Assembly: GCA_019410105.1 (NCBI GenBank)
Contig: DXTB01000007.1
Span: 1-41,518 of the forward strand
Length of the DNA stretch: 41,518 bases
Direction: 5' to 3'
From: Clostridiales bacterium
Lineage (GTDB): Bacteria; Bacillota_A; Clostridia; Oscillospirales; Oscillospiraceae
Below the pieces are notes generated by a model. The model was not told the DNA's origin. It worked only from the letters and a program-made list of their open reading frames with translations, and did no database searches. Positions 1 to 7,539 of the stretch are shown piece by piece; the first letter of the stretch is position 1, and every line of letters starts with the position of its first letter. The position numbers were made by a program, and so were the translations under genes.

Positions 1-3
1 GCA

Positions 4-342
4 TCAGCCCGGAGGCCACGTCATATCTCTGCCGCTCAGTACATGGAAGTGCAGATGAAACACGCTCTGCCCCGCCTGCTCGCCGATGTTGGAGACCACC
101 CGGTAGCTGTCCAGCCCCTTTTCCTTTGTCAGCTTGGCAATGACCTCGAAGATATGAGCCACCACTGTGCTGTTGTCCGCGGTGATCTCAGACACAGAGC
201 CGATGTGGGCCTTGGGTACCACCAGGAAGTGGGTGGGCGCCTGGGGATCAATGTCATTGAAGGCGTAGCACACGTCGTCCTCGTAGACCTTGCTGCTGGG
301 GATCTCCCCGGCAACGATCTTGCAGAATAGGCAATCGGACAT
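4..342 (-). CDS. HIT family protein (histidine triad nucleotide-binding hydrolase)
   Basis: A 112-residue cytosolic HIT protein of the HinT/Hit branch, which hydrolyses nucleoside phosphoramidates and related AMP conjugates. The triad HLHFH sits near the C-terminus (H96, H98, H100). An N-terminal CLFC pair (C4, C7) is typical of zinc-binding members. Length is normal for the family and the stop is just inside the window. The ATG at 342 is chosen over an upstream TTG (348) because AGGAGG lies 7 nt before it. The stop of the DUF4250 gene is only 2 nt upstream, so the two are probably cotranscribed and coupled. The exact substrate cannot be read from the sequence. Confidence 0.95.
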   Translation of the reverse strand: MSDCLFCKIVAGEIPSSKVYEDDVCYAFNDIDPQAPTHFLVVPKAHIGSVSEITADNSTVVAHIFEVIAKLTKEKGLDSYRVVSNIGEQAGQSVFHLHFHVLSGRDMTWPPG

Positions 343-344
343 TT

Positions 345-542
345 TCAAACCTCCTTTGATGTGATCGGTATAAACTGATGATAAACGGGATCGTAGCGAT
401 AGTCAACCCCCGCCAGCGTCTCCCGCAGGGACTGCTCGTCCGCATCCAGGGACGCGCACAGATCCTCCAGGTCCGCATACTGGTCCCGGAGGCGGGCGTT
501 GAGGAAGCTCAGAAGAATGTAGGGGTCCTTGGGCAGCAGCAT
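345..542 (-). CDS. DUF4250 domain-containing protein
   Basis: A 65-residue protein of the small DUF4250 family, found mainly in Clostridia and of unknown function. The recognisable parts are the N-terminal block LPKDPYILLSFLN followed by an acidic helix (YADLEDLCASLDAD) and a C-terminal Tyr-rich stretch (DYRYDPVYHQF). The sequence looks like a small helix-turn-helix-like fold, but that is only an impression. The ATG at 542 is preceded by AAAGGGGG at 5 nt. The stop is 2 nt before the HIT start, and the HIT ribosome binding site lies inside the end of this gene, so the two form one unit. Confidence 0.85.
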   Translation of the reverse strand: MLLPKDPYILLSFLNARLRDQYADLEDLCASLDADEQSLRETLAGVDYRYDPVYHQFIPITSKEV

Positions 543-600
543 GGCAGCCCCCTTTCTCTGTAAAGGGAAAATACTTGCGATATTCTGAAAGTAAATAATT

Positions 601-945
601 TTACCGCACGGGTGTGTAGTTGACGGATGCTTCCTCCTCTGTGGTCTCCAGCTTGAAAATCACGGGGCGGAGCCCATCGTTGCAGGAGCAGATGGCCACG
701 CCGGGCCTGCGGATCCAGTCGCCGTAATAGAACAGACCCTCTCCCGCCCCGTGGGCCAGGGCGAACACATACTGATAGATAGCCTTCCAGGCCTCGTCAC
801 AGAGGCCATCCGGCTTGGCGTAGTCGGCGTAGAACACCTGGCCTTCCCGCAGCATGGGGCAGGTGCCCAGCCCTTCAGCGCCGTATTCCGCCGCCAGCTC
901 TTCATCCAGGGTGGTTTTCAAGACGGTGATCTTGACTTTTTTCAT
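601..945 (-). CDS. TIGR04076 family protein
   Basis: A 114-residue protein that I recognise as the TIGR04076 family, common in anaerobic Firmicutes and of unknown function. Characteristic segments are the N-terminal MKKVKITVLKTT strand, the CPMLREGQVF block and the cysteine-bearing ICSCNDGLRPVIFKLE segment, which could bind metal. The start codon overlaps the stop of the upstream gene as ATGA (942-945), so translation is coupled to the 942-1565 gene. No terminator is seen between this pair and alaS upstream, so they could be the tail of the alaS transcript. Role unknown. Confidence 0.8.
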   Translation of the reverse strand: MKKVKITVLKTTLDEELAAEYGAEGLGTCPMLREGQVFYADYAKPDGLCDEAWKAIYQYVFALAHGAGEGLFYYGDWIRRPGVAICSCNDGLRPVIFKLETTEEEASVNYTPVR

Positions 946-1565
946 GGATCATCCTCCTGGTAAAGATCAAATGTGATAGGTGGAAATTCAAACAGGGGCT
1001 TTTCCTTCCTCTGCATCCCCCGCTTGGGCTTCTCCAACCCCAGTGTGTCATAATACGCGTCGGAGAAATTCAGGACCGACGGGTCAAAGCCCGTCTGGAG
1101 CTCCTTCACCCGCTGGAATGGGTCCCGGGACCGGATGTGGAATGTCTCCGCCAACAGGTCCAGGGACGCGTCCCGGCTCTTGAAGTCCTCCTCGCAGCCC
1201 GGCCAGGTGTTGGCATCGTTGTCCTCCAGAAGCTTCCGGAACCGGGTCGCGTCCAGCATGAAGATTTGCGCCAGAGGACTGGTACATTTGCAGTAGAGCA
1301 GATGGGAAAGGAACTCCCGGAAGTCCGCCCCCACCGGCAGCACAAAGGTACCCTCCTCTGCCATCTCCGGTTCCACGCAGTACACCGCCTCATCCCCCGG
1401 CAGGAGGACGAAGTGCGTCCCGCAACTGCCCCAGCCAATGATCTCGGCATTTTCCGGGGTACAGAAATACCGTACCGGGTCGGCGCCTGTCTCCGGTTCC
1501 AGCTCCAGCATGGAGAAGTCCAGAGGCAGGCCGAAAAACGTCTTGACGTCCTCTCGAGTTGACAT
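942..1565 (-). CDS. Hypothetical protein, possibly SUKH (SMI1/KNR4)-like
   Basis: A 207-residue soluble protein without signal peptide or membrane segment. I cannot name it firmly. The middle part (an aromatic-rich strand GWGSCGTHFVLLPGDEAV, then YCVEPEM, then PVGADFREFLSHLLYCKC) has the strand/helix pattern seen in SMI1/KNR4 (SUKH) proteins, many of which are immunity proteins of polymorphic toxins; this is a resemblance, not an identification. The ATG at 1565 is preferred to an in-frame GTG at 1583 because GGAG lies 6-7 nt before it. The gene follows alaS by 75 nt without a clear terminator and overlaps the TIGR04076 gene by 4 nt. Confidence 0.6.
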   Translation of the reverse strand: MSTREDVKTFFGLPLDFSMLELEPETGADPVRYFCTPENAEIIGWGSCGTHFVLLPGDEAVYCVEPEMAEEGTFVLPVGADFREFLSHLLYCKCTSPLAQIFMLDATRFRKLLEDNDANTWPGCEEDFKSRDASLDLLAETFHIRSRDPFQRVKELQTGFDPSVLNFSDAYYDTLGLEKPKRGMQRKEKPLFEFPPITFDLYQEDDP

Positions 1566-1639
1566 AAAGTTCTCCCACTCCACTCTGCTCCCGCCAGGCC
1601 TTTGCCCGGCGAGGCCCCGGGGAAGGTGTCATCTACAGC

Positions 1640-4303
1640 TTACTTCAGCTTTTCCGCCACAAAATCATCCACGGTGGCCAGTGCATCATCCAGCTTCAGC
1701 AGGTCACTACCGCCGCCCATGGCGCTGTCAGGCTTGCCGCCGCCCTTGCCGCCGCAGATGGCGCAGACACTCTTCACCAGGTCGCCGGCCTTGATGCCGC
1801 GCTTCACCGCCTCGGGACCGCAGACTGCCAGGAAGGTGATCTTCTCCCCATTGGCAGAAGCCAGCACTGCCACAACATCCGGGGCCTTGTCCCGCAGGAA
1901 ATCGCCCATCTGCCGCAGGGCGTTCGCATCCATGCCGTTACGGATAGCGGTCAGGACCTTCAGTCCGCCCACGTTCTTGGCGGCGGTCAGGAATTGTCGG
2001 GCCTCGCCCAGGGACGCCTCGGACTTGAACTTCTCCAGCTCATGGCGCAGCTCCTTCATCTCCGCTGCCTGCTGCTCCGCCTTGGCGGCCAGCTCACCGG
2101 GTGTTGTCTTCAGCACTTGAGCGGCGTGGAACAGCAGCTCCTGATTCTTGTTCATGGTGTCCAGGCTCAGTCGGCCCACCGTGGCCTCGATCCGGCGGAC
2201 GCCCGAGGCGACGGAGCCCTCGGACTTGATGCGGAAGGGACCGGCCTTGGCGGTGTTGTCCAGATGGGTGCCGCCGCAGAACTCCATGGAGAAGTCGCCC
2301 ATCTCCACCACGCGGACGATATCGCCGTACTTCTCACCGAACATGGCCACGGCGCCCTTCTTTTTGGCCTCCTCGATGGGCAGCACCTCCGTCGCCACGG
2401 GGTAGCCCTCCAGGATGGCGTCGTTCACCAGCTTGTCGATCTGAGCCAGCTGCTCCGGGGTGATAGCCTCAAAGTGCGTAAAGTCAAAGCGCAGCCGGTC
2501 CGGCTCCACCAGGGAGCCCGCCTGATGCACATGGTCGCCCAGGACCTTCTTCAGGGCAGCGTCCAGCAGGTGCGTGGCGCTGTGAGCTCGCATGATGGCC
2601 TTCCGGCGCTCCACGTCGATGGATGCGGTGACGGTCTCCCCCACGCTGAGGGTGCCGGAGACCACCTTGCCGGAGTGCATGAACTTGCCGCCCTTGTTCT
2701 TCTGAACATCCGTCACCTGGAAGGTGCCATTGGGTCCCTGAATGGTGCCGTGGTCTCCCACCTGGCCGCCCATCTCGGCATAGAACGGCGTCTGGTCCAG
2801 CACCAGGATGCCCTCCACGCCCTGAGCCAGCTCGTCCCGCAGTTCCCCGTCGGCCACCAGGGCCAGGACTCTGCCCTGCTCGCTGGAGCGATCATAGCCT
2901 ACGAACTCCGTGGCGGGCATGTCCTTGCCGAACTCGATGCCTGCCCAGCCCAGGTCGCCCAGGGCCTCCCGGGCCTTGCGGGCGCGGACCTTCTGCTCTT
3001 CCATCAGAGCCTTGAAGCCCTCCTGGTCCACGGTCATGCCGGCCTCCTCCGCCATCTCCACGGTCAGGTCGATGGGGAAGCCGTAGGTGTCGTACAGCTT
3101 GAAGGCGTCAGCGCCGGAGAACACGGTCTCCCCCTGGGCCTTGTGGGCGGAGAGCATATCGTCATAGATCTTCATGCCGGCGTCCAGGGTCTTGGCGAAG
3201 TTCTCCTCCTCCGTGCGGATGACCTTGGTGATATAGGCCTGCCGCTCCCGCAGCTCGGGATAGTGGCCCTCGTTCTCATGGACCACAGTGTCGCACACCT
3301 CGTACAGGAAGGGATGATCCACTCCCAGCAGCTTGCCATGGCGGGCGGCCCGGCGCAGCAGGCGGCGCAGCACATAGCCCCGGCCCTCGTTGCTGGGCAG
3401 AACGCCATCACAGATCATGAAGGTGGCGGAGCGGATATGGTCGGTGATGACCCGGAGGGAGACGTCGATCTTGTCGCTCTGCTCGTACTTGGCGCCGGTG
3501 ATCTCGCTGACCTTGTTGGTGATGTTCATAACGGTGTCCACGTCGAACAGACTGGCCACGTTCTGGCTGACGCAGGCCAAACGCTCCAGGCCCATGCCAG
3601 TGTCGATGTTCTTCTGCTTCAGCTCGGTGTAGTGGCCCTCGCCGTCGTTGTCGAACTGGGAGAACACCACGTTCCAGACCTCGATATACCGGTCGCAGTC
3701 GCAGCCCACGGTGCAGCCGGGCTTGCCGCAGCCCCACTCGGGGCCCCGGTCGTAGTAGATCTCGGAGCAGGGGCCGCAGGGGCCGGAGCCGTGCTCCCAG
3801 AAGTTGTCCTCCTTGCCGAACTTGAAGATCCGATCCTCGGGGATGCCGATTTCATCCCGCCAGATGGCGAAGGCCTCATCGTCGGCGGGGGTGGTCTCGT
3901 TGCCGGCGAACACGGAGGGATACAGCCGGTCCGGCTCCAGACCCACCCATTCGGGAGAGGTCAGGAACTCCCAGGCCCAGTGGATCGCGTCCCGCTTGAA
4001 GTAGTCTCCGAAGGAGAAGTTGCCCAGCATCTCGAAGTAGGTGCCGTGGCGGGCGGTCTTGCCGATGTTCTCGATGTCGCCGGTGCGGATGCACTTCTGG
4101 CAGGTGCAGACCCGATGGCGGGGGGGCTCCTCCTCCCCGGTGAACCAGGGCTTCATGGGCGCCATGCCGGAGTTGATCAGCAGCAGGCTGGCGTCGTTCT
4201 GGGGAATCAGGGAAAAGCTGGGCAGCCGCAGGTGTTCTTTTGTCTCAAAGAATTTGAGAAACATCTCCCGCAGCTCGTTCAGTCCGTATGTGGGATGTGC
4301 CAT
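1640..4303 (-). CDS. alaS: Alanine--tRNA ligase (AlaRS)
   Basis: A full-length 887-residue class II synthetase that charges tRNA-Ala in the cytosol. The N-terminal catalytic domain begins MAHPTYGLNELREMFLKFF and carries motif 2 (RHGTYFEMLGNFSFGDYFK). The editing domain has the zinc ligands HSATH (about residue 574) and CGGTH (about 673), and the C-terminal DHHA1 domain contains the glycine-rich CAICGGKGGGKPDSAMGGG. The ATG at 4303 follows TAGGAGG. The gene lies 70 nt downstream of an unassigned 178-aa gene, and both lie behind an Ala-type T-box. The AT-rich 70-nt gap could hold an internal promoter, but no convincing -35/-10 pair is seen. Confidence 0.98.
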   Translation of the reverse strand: MAHPTYGLNELREMFLKFFETKEHLRLPSFSLIPQNDASLLLINSGMAPMKPWFTGEEEPPRHRVCTCQKCIRTGDIENIGKTARHGTYFEMLGNFSFGDYFKRDAIHWAWEFLTSPEWVGLEPDRLYPSVFAGNETTPADDEAFAIWRDEIGIPEDRIFKFGKEDNFWEHGSGPCGPCSEIYYDRGPEWGCGKPGCTVGCDCDRYIEVWNVVFSQFDNDGEGHYTELKQKNIDTGMGLERLACVSQNVASLFDVDTVMNITNKVSEITGAKYEQSDKIDVSLRVITDHIRSATFMICDGVLPSNEGRGYVLRRLLRRAARHGKLLGVDHPFLYEVCDTVVHENEGHYPELRERQAYITKVIRTEEENFAKTLDAGMKIYDDMLSAHKAQGETVFSGADAFKLYDTYGFPIDLTVEMAEEAGMTVDQEGFKALMEEQKVRARKAREALGDLGWAGIEFGKDMPATEFVGYDRSSEQGRVLALVADGELRDELAQGVEGILVLDQTPFYAEMGGQVGDHGTIQGPNGTFQVTDVQKNKGGKFMHSGKVVSGTLSVGETVTASIDVERRKAIMRAHSATHLLDAALKKVLGDHVHQAGSLVEPDRLRFDFTHFEAITPEQLAQIDKLVNDAILEGYPVATEVLPIEEAKKKGAVAMFGEKYGDIVRVVEMGDFSMEFCGGTHLDNTAKAGPFRIKSEGSVASGVRRIEATVGRLSLDTMNKNQELLFHAAQVLKTTPGELAAKAEQQAAEMKELRHELEKFKSEASLGEARQFLTAAKNVGGLKVLTAIRNGMDANALRQMGDFLRDKAPDVVAVLASANGEKITFLAVCGPEAVKRGIKAGDLVKSVCAICGGKGGGKPDSAMGGGSDLLKLDDALATVDDFVAEKLK

Positions 4304-4373
4304 AAATGTTCTTCCTCCTAAAAATATCTTTTTATTCTCAATAATATATGATAAATAAAAGCAATACCGCCTG

Positions 4374-4910
4374 TTATTTTCCAGTCGCCGGCATGGTGGG
4401 ATCCGTCAGCTCCGCCGCGGCCAGCAGCTGCCGGGCCGCCATGCCGATCTTCCGGGGCAGATCCGGCAGTTCCCTGTCCAGCCTCACTTGCAGCTCCACC
4501 TGTCCCTTGACCACGCCCCAGCTGTTGTTCTCCAGATGCCGGGGCCAGTAAGCCAAGGAGATGTCTCCCGGGTTCGGATTTCCGAACACCGCGACAATCA
4601 ACCGGTGCGCCCGAAAGAAAGCCCGATAAGACCGGGCGGTTCCCTTCCAGAAGGGGACCTCCGTCAGCTCCGGCGGCAGCTCCTCCCAGCAGGGAGTGTC
4701 CTCCCATCGATCCCACAGAGCCAGCAGTGCCGTCCCCAGCTCCGGAGCCGTCAGCGGCGGGGACAGGGTCTCTACCGCTGCGAGAATGTGCGAAGACCCG
4801 CTCCGGCTGCGGATCACCGGAAACAAAAGGAATCTCCCCTCTGAATCGGAAAAAATCTGGATGCCACCCAGGCGGGACGGGTGCGGAGATTGGGCTCGCT
4901 GAAAGAACAC
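4374..4910 (-). CDS. Hypothetical protein in the alaS T-box unit, possibly CdiI/DUF1436-like
   Basis: A 178-residue soluble protein starting with GTG at 4910, with GAGGGG about 9 nt upstream. It begins directly after the T-box terminator and ends 70 nt before alaS, so charging of tRNA-Ala should control it too. I do not recognise it with confidence. The segment VPFWKGTARSYRAFFRAH followed by short strands and a C-terminal helix (LPRKIGMAARQLLAAAEL) loosely recalls DUF1436/CdiI-type immunity proteins, but a profile search would be needed. No signal peptide, membrane helix or catalytic motif is visible. A gene between an alaS T-box and alaS is not the usual arrangement. Confidence 0.6.
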   Translation of the reverse strand: MFFQRAQSPHPSRLGGIQIFSDSEGRFLLFPVIRSRSGSSHILAAVETLSPPLTAPELGTALLALWDRWEDTPCWEELPPELTEVPFWKGTARSYRAFFRAHRLIVAVFGNPNPGDISLAYWPRHLENNSWGVVKGQVELQVRLDRELPDLPRKIGMAARQLLAAAELTDPTMPATGK

Positions 4911-4937
4911 CAGTATATCCCCTCTTTTCTAAAGCAG

Positions 4938-4968
4938 AAAAACCGCCCCTGACGCACGTCAGGGGCGG
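4938..4968 (-). terminator. T-box terminator hairpin upstream of the alaS unit
   Basis: On the minus strand an 11-bp perfect stem (arms 4958-4968 and 4943-4953, loop of 4) is followed by five U. It directly follows the T-box core and is mutually exclusive with the antiterminator, which uses the strand just upstream. Confidence 0.9.
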
Positions 4969-5169
4969 AAGAACTTCCACGGTACCACCCTGATCTGTCC
5001 CATGGGGACATCTCATGTCATCCGCTAACGGGGATGAGCCGTCCCGCTCGCCGCAGGCCGCTCCAAAGTGGCTGCTCCGCGGCGTGGGCAAGGGGCTCGC
5101 ACCGTCTCCCCTCTCGCTTGGCCGGTCTCGCGAAGCTGGCTTTGTCATAGCTTTTTGCTGTTTTCAGAC
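4938..5169 (-). promoter_or_regulatory. T-box leader (Ala specifier) of the alaS unit
   Basis: The leader RNA contains the T-box core GGTGGTACCGTGG (4976-4990) that pairs with uncharged tRNA acceptor ends, followed by an intrinsic terminator (4938-4968). Stem I lies at about 5050-5150. The best specifier is GCC at 5070-5072, an alanine codon. It is followed by A and lies 5 nt before GGAGC, exactly as the TAC specifier does in the tyrS leader of this window. Uncharged tRNA-Ala should therefore permit read-through into the 178-aa gene and alaS. Confidence 0.9.
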
Positions 5170-5175
5170 ACAATT

Positions 5176-5203
5176 ATTATAAACGTTTCTGCCCGGTTGT
5201 CAA
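5176..5203 (-). promoter_or_regulatory. Sigma-A promoter of the alaS T-box leader
   Basis: Perfect -35 TTGACA (5198-5203) and perfect -10 TATAAT (5176-5181) with a 16-bp spacer. Transcription should start near 5169, a few nucleotides before the leader stems. It lies just downstream of the Cys-rich membrane protein gene. Confidence 0.92.
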
Positions 5204-5211
5204 CGGGAAAA

Positions 5212-5403
5212 TCACAGGTTTTTTCCCTTGCCTCCGGAAATCCCCGGGACCTTCTTTCCTGTCAGAATGCAGACGCCGTCCGCCACGCACTTGCCACAGC
5301 CGATGCAGCTGGTAGGTCCGCTCTTCCGGCTGTACGCCGCCCAACAGTAAAACGCAGTGCCCGCCAGAATGATCCCCGTCGCCAGAATCTCATGCCACGC
5401 CAT
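5212..5403 (-). CDS. Small Cys-rich single-span membrane protein (FeoB-associated-like)
   Basis: A 63-residue protein with one N-terminal membrane helix (about residues 6-24), followed by a cytosolic tail with four cysteines in the pattern CxxCxxCxxxxxC (C33, C36, C39, C45), so it may bind metal or an Fe-S cluster. The layout matches the small proteins annotated as FeoB-associated Cys-rich membrane proteins, but no feoA/feoB gene is nearby, so that role is uncertain. The ATG at 5403 follows a GGGGGG ribosome binding site. It is 27 nt downstream of the 5431-5874 gene and probably cotranscribed with it; the alaS promoter begins right behind its stop. Confidence 0.65.
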   Translation of the reverse strand: MAWHEILATGIILAGTAFYCWAAYSRKSGPTSCIGCGKCVADGVCILTGKKVPGISGGKGKNL

Positions 5404-5430
5404 GTTGCAGCCCCCCTTTTTGTTTTTAGT

Positions 5431-5874
5431 CTACCACACAAAGGGGGCACTTGTCTGTGGCAGCTGCAACAGCCGCAGGCCCAGCAGCGGCAGCAGCTCC
5501 GCCGCAGGAGCCGGAAGTTCCGGCAGTGGAAATTCCTGGGGCTCCACCACGCCGCCGCCCGGCCGGGGCAGTTGCCGCTGGACGCAGAGGACCGGTTCCG
5601 CCAGGCTGGACAGGGTGAGACTGTCCCTGGAGGACAGGCCATAGGTGACCACCGTCTCCGCCGTGATGCGCTCCAGCGGCGCGGTACAATCCCCCGGCAC
5701 CAGCAGCACCCGGCACAGGGCGGCCGTATCCCCCAGCTCCCCGCACCCCCGGCGGGTCAGGACCAGCAGTGGCCAATACTGTTCCGCCAGCGCCTCCGCC
5801 CGCTCCGCCCCCAGAACGCCGGGCGGCAGCAGCTTTCTCCACGCCGGGGGACAGCAGAAGATAACTCCCTCCAT
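5431..5874 (-). CDS. Hypothetical protein
   Basis: A 147-residue protein I cannot assign. It has no signal peptide or clear membrane helix. The most conserved-looking block is ETVVTYGLSSRDSLTLSSL (about residues 72-90), followed by a hydrophobic strand ending CVQRQLP and a Pro/Leu-rich C-terminus. The ATG at 5874 has GGGAGG 7 nt upstream and is preferred to the TTG just before it. The good ribosome binding site and a codon pattern like the neighbours' argue that it is a real gene. It heads a probable two-gene unit with the Cys-rich membrane protein and is divergent from the DUF5662 gene. Confidence 0.6.
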   Translation of the reverse strand: MEGVIFCCPPAWRKLLPPGVLGAERAEALAEQYWPLLVLTRRGCGELGDTAALCRVLLVPGDCTAPLERITAETVVTYGLSSRDSLTLSSLAEPVLCVQRQLPRPGGGVVEPQEFPLPELPAPAAELLPLLGLRLLQLPQTSAPFVW

Positions 5875-5950
5875 CAAAACACCTCCCGGCTAGTGTCTGC
5901 TGGAGGTTGGATTCCATGCAAAAAATTTGCTCGTCATTTTGCCCCTGCCG

Positions 5951-5959
5951 TGCTATACT
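5951..5959 (+). promoter_or_regulatory. Putative extended -10 promoter of the DUF5662 gene
   Basis: TGCTATACT is an extended -10 element (TG, one base, then TATACT at 5954-5959), 33 nt before the proposed start. No good -35 lies at 16-18 bp; TTGCTC is 21 bp upstream. Moderate to weak support. Confidence 0.4.
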
Positions 5960-5992
5960 GGAACGTAAGATACTGGAAACGGGGTGATCTCC

Positions 5993-6559
5993 TTGCATTT
6001 CTGGGCCCATCTGCGGACCATAAACCGCCACCGGGCACTGGTGCGGAAGTACTGCTTCCGCCTGGGGCTGTACTGGCAGGGCCTGACCCATGACCTGTCC
6101 AAGTACGCCCCTGTGGAGTTCTTTGCCGGGGTGAAATACTTCCAGGGGGATCACAGCCCAAACGACGCCCAGCGGAAGGAACATGGATACAGCACCTCCT
6201 GGCTCCACCACAAGGGCCGCAACCGCCACCACTTTGAGTATTGGACGGATTACAGCCCCACCGGCGAGGGGATCGTAGGTGTGGAGATGCCGAGAAAATA
6301 TGTGGCGGAGATGTTCTGCGACCGTCTGGCCGCCAGCAAGGTCTACCGGGGAAAGGATTTCAATCCCGGTGACCCTTACCAGTTCTATCTCCGGGGCAAG
6401 GACCGGCGGCTGCTGATCCACCCGGCCACCGCGGCGCTTTTGGAGACCATGCTTTTAAAGCTCCGGGATGAGGGCGAGGACGCGGCCTTTGCATATATCC
6501 GGCAGGAGATCCTGGGAAAGTCCCAGGATGCCCCACCGCCGGACCCCCGGCGCTTTTGA
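5993..6559 (+). CDS. DUF5662 family protein
   Basis: A 188-residue soluble protein of the DUF5662 family, widespread in Firmicutes and of unknown biochemical function. Visible family blocks are the N-terminal HFWAHLRTINRHRALV, the histidine/aspartate block GLTHDLSKYAP, and WLHHKGRNRHHFEYW. The many conserved His and Asp residues suggest a metal-dependent phosphohydrolase-like site, but that is inference. I place the start at TTG 5993, because GGGGTGATC, a near-complete complement of the 16S 3' end, lies just before it. A GTG at 5984 is in frame inside that ribosome binding site and is the alternative. It converges with the XRE gene across a perfect inverted repeat. Confidence 0.82.
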   Translation: MHFWAHLRTINRHRALVRKYCFRLGLYWQGLTHDLSKYAPVEFFAGVKYFQGDHSPNDAQRKEHGYSTSWLHHKGRNRHHFEYWTDYSPTGEGIVGVEMPRKYVAEMFCDRLAASKVYRGKDFNPGDPYQFYLRGKDRRLLIHPATAALLETMLLKLRDEGEDAAFAYIRQEILGKSQDAPPPDPRRF

Positions 6560-6605
6560 CAGGTGCACAGACTGTTCCCCTCCCACTGATGCCGAGAAGA
6601 GCCGT

Positions 6606-6646
6606 ATGCCGGCGAGCAAACATTGACCATGTTTGCTCGCCGGCAT
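6606..6646. repeat. Perfect 18-bp inverted repeat between convergent genes
   Basis: Arms 6606-6623 and 6629-6646 are perfectly complementary, with a 5-nt loop (TGACC). There is no U-tract on either strand, so it is not a classical intrinsic terminator, although it lies between the ends of the DUF5662 gene and the XRE gene and may stabilise or stop both transcripts. Confidence 0.85.
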
Positions 6647-6662
6647 GAGACTGGGCAGCGAT

Positions 6663-7475
6663 TTACTTGATATGGGCGCCGATCTCCGTCAGCAGCCGCA
6701 GCAGGGGCCGCCACAGGTCCGGGTGGTGCTCCAGCAGAAAGGTCTGGACCTCCGGGGCCGTCAGGCCGTCTCCCCACAGCAGCACATGGCTGCCGGAGGC
6801 GAACTCCCCCACGGCGGTAGGCGCCACGGAGGAGACCGCCACGGCGATCTTGGCGGCAATGGCCGCCACGCCGCCGGCATAGACCCCCACGGCGCTGACC
6901 CCCAGGGCCAGATACCCCAGGGCCGCCACGCCAAAAGCCGCCAATCCCCCCGCCACGATGCCCAGGGACAGCATTCCCATGGCCAGCACGCCGAAGGTGA
7001 ACAGGCCCACCCCCACGATGCCGATGGCCACCACGCCGATGGCGCAGTTGCCGATGGCGATGATGCCCTTGGCCGTGTTATCCATGGACAGTTTCCCGTT
7101 CCGGACGAAGCCGAACCGGATGGACACCAGGGGCAGGCCGAAGATCCGGGTCTTGCTGTCGTAGCGGTAGACCCTGCCCTTCACATAATTGGTCAGCTCG
7201 TCCACCTTTTTTTCCAGCCGGTCTGCCTGCTTGGAAGAGATTTCCCCGCTTCCGCCGCATGGATTGTCCGGCTCCTCCATCCAGTCCTTCACCAGATAGT
7301 CCACGGACACGCCGAACAGCTCTGACAAGGAGATCAACTTCACAAGTTCCGGCATGGCAGTGCCGCCCTCCCACTTGCTGACAGACTGTCGGGTGACCCC
7401 CAGGCGGTCTGCCAGCTGCTCCTGGCTCATGCCGGACTTCCGCCGCAGCCCCGTCAATTTCTCGGAAAATGTCAT
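6663..7475 (-). CDS. XRE-family regulator with hydrophobic pentapeptide-repeat domain
   Basis: A 270-residue protein in two parts. Residues 1-65 are a Cro/CI-type helix-turn-helix (MSQEQLADRLGVTRQSVSKWE), so it should bind DNA. A linker with a short coiled segment (SKQADRLEKKVDELTNYV) leads to residues 137-205, where glycine recurs at every fifth position from 137 to 202 in units of the type A-I/L/F-G-x-x. This is either a membrane-embedded domain or a hydrophobic pentapeptide helix. A short amphipathic C-terminus follows. The ATG at 7475 has a weak ribosome binding site. The N-terminus is paralogous to the XRE gene at 30979-31542. It may sense a membrane signal, which is inference. Confidence 0.82.
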   Translation of the reverse strand: MTFSEKLTGLRRKSGMSQEQLADRLGVTRQSVSKWEGGTAMPELVKLISLSELFGVSVDYLVKDWMEEPDNPCGGSGEISSKQADRLEKKVDELTNYVKGRVYRYDSKTRIFGLPLVSIRFGFVRNGKLSMDNTAKGIIAIGNCAIGVVAIGIVGVGLFTFGVLAMGMLSLGIVAGGLAAFGVAALGYLALGVSAVGVYAGGVAAIAAKIAVAVSSVAPTAVGEFASGSHVLLWGDGLTAPEVQTFLLEHHPDLWRPLLRLLTEIGAHIK

Positions 7476-7509
7476 CGGAGAACACTCGCTTTCTCATTTG
7501 GATGCCCTT

Positions 7510-7539
7510 ATGATAAGCCACCCGCCGCGCACCTGGCAA
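7510..7539 (-). promoter_or_regulatory. Putative promoter of the pentapeptide-repeat XRE gene
   Basis: TTGCCA (7534-7539) and TATCAT (7510-7515) are separated by 18 bp. The right arm of a 12-bp inverted repeat falls inside the spacer and TTGCCA falls in its loop, so the palindrome could be an operator. Confidence 0.5.

Noticed and set aside
1994..4321. 775-codon open frame opposite alaS
   Set aside because: Antisense shadow of a conserved gene, with biased composition and no domain.
4318..5148. 276-codon frame across the alaS T-box leader
   Set aside because: It covers the T-box RNA and its terminator; the 178-aa frame has a better start and lies outside the RNA structure.
5426..6421. 331-codon minus-strand frame opposite the DUF5662 gene
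   Set aside because: It overlaps a recognised family gene and ends in Gly/Ala-rich low complexity in a shadow frame of the 5431-5874 gene.
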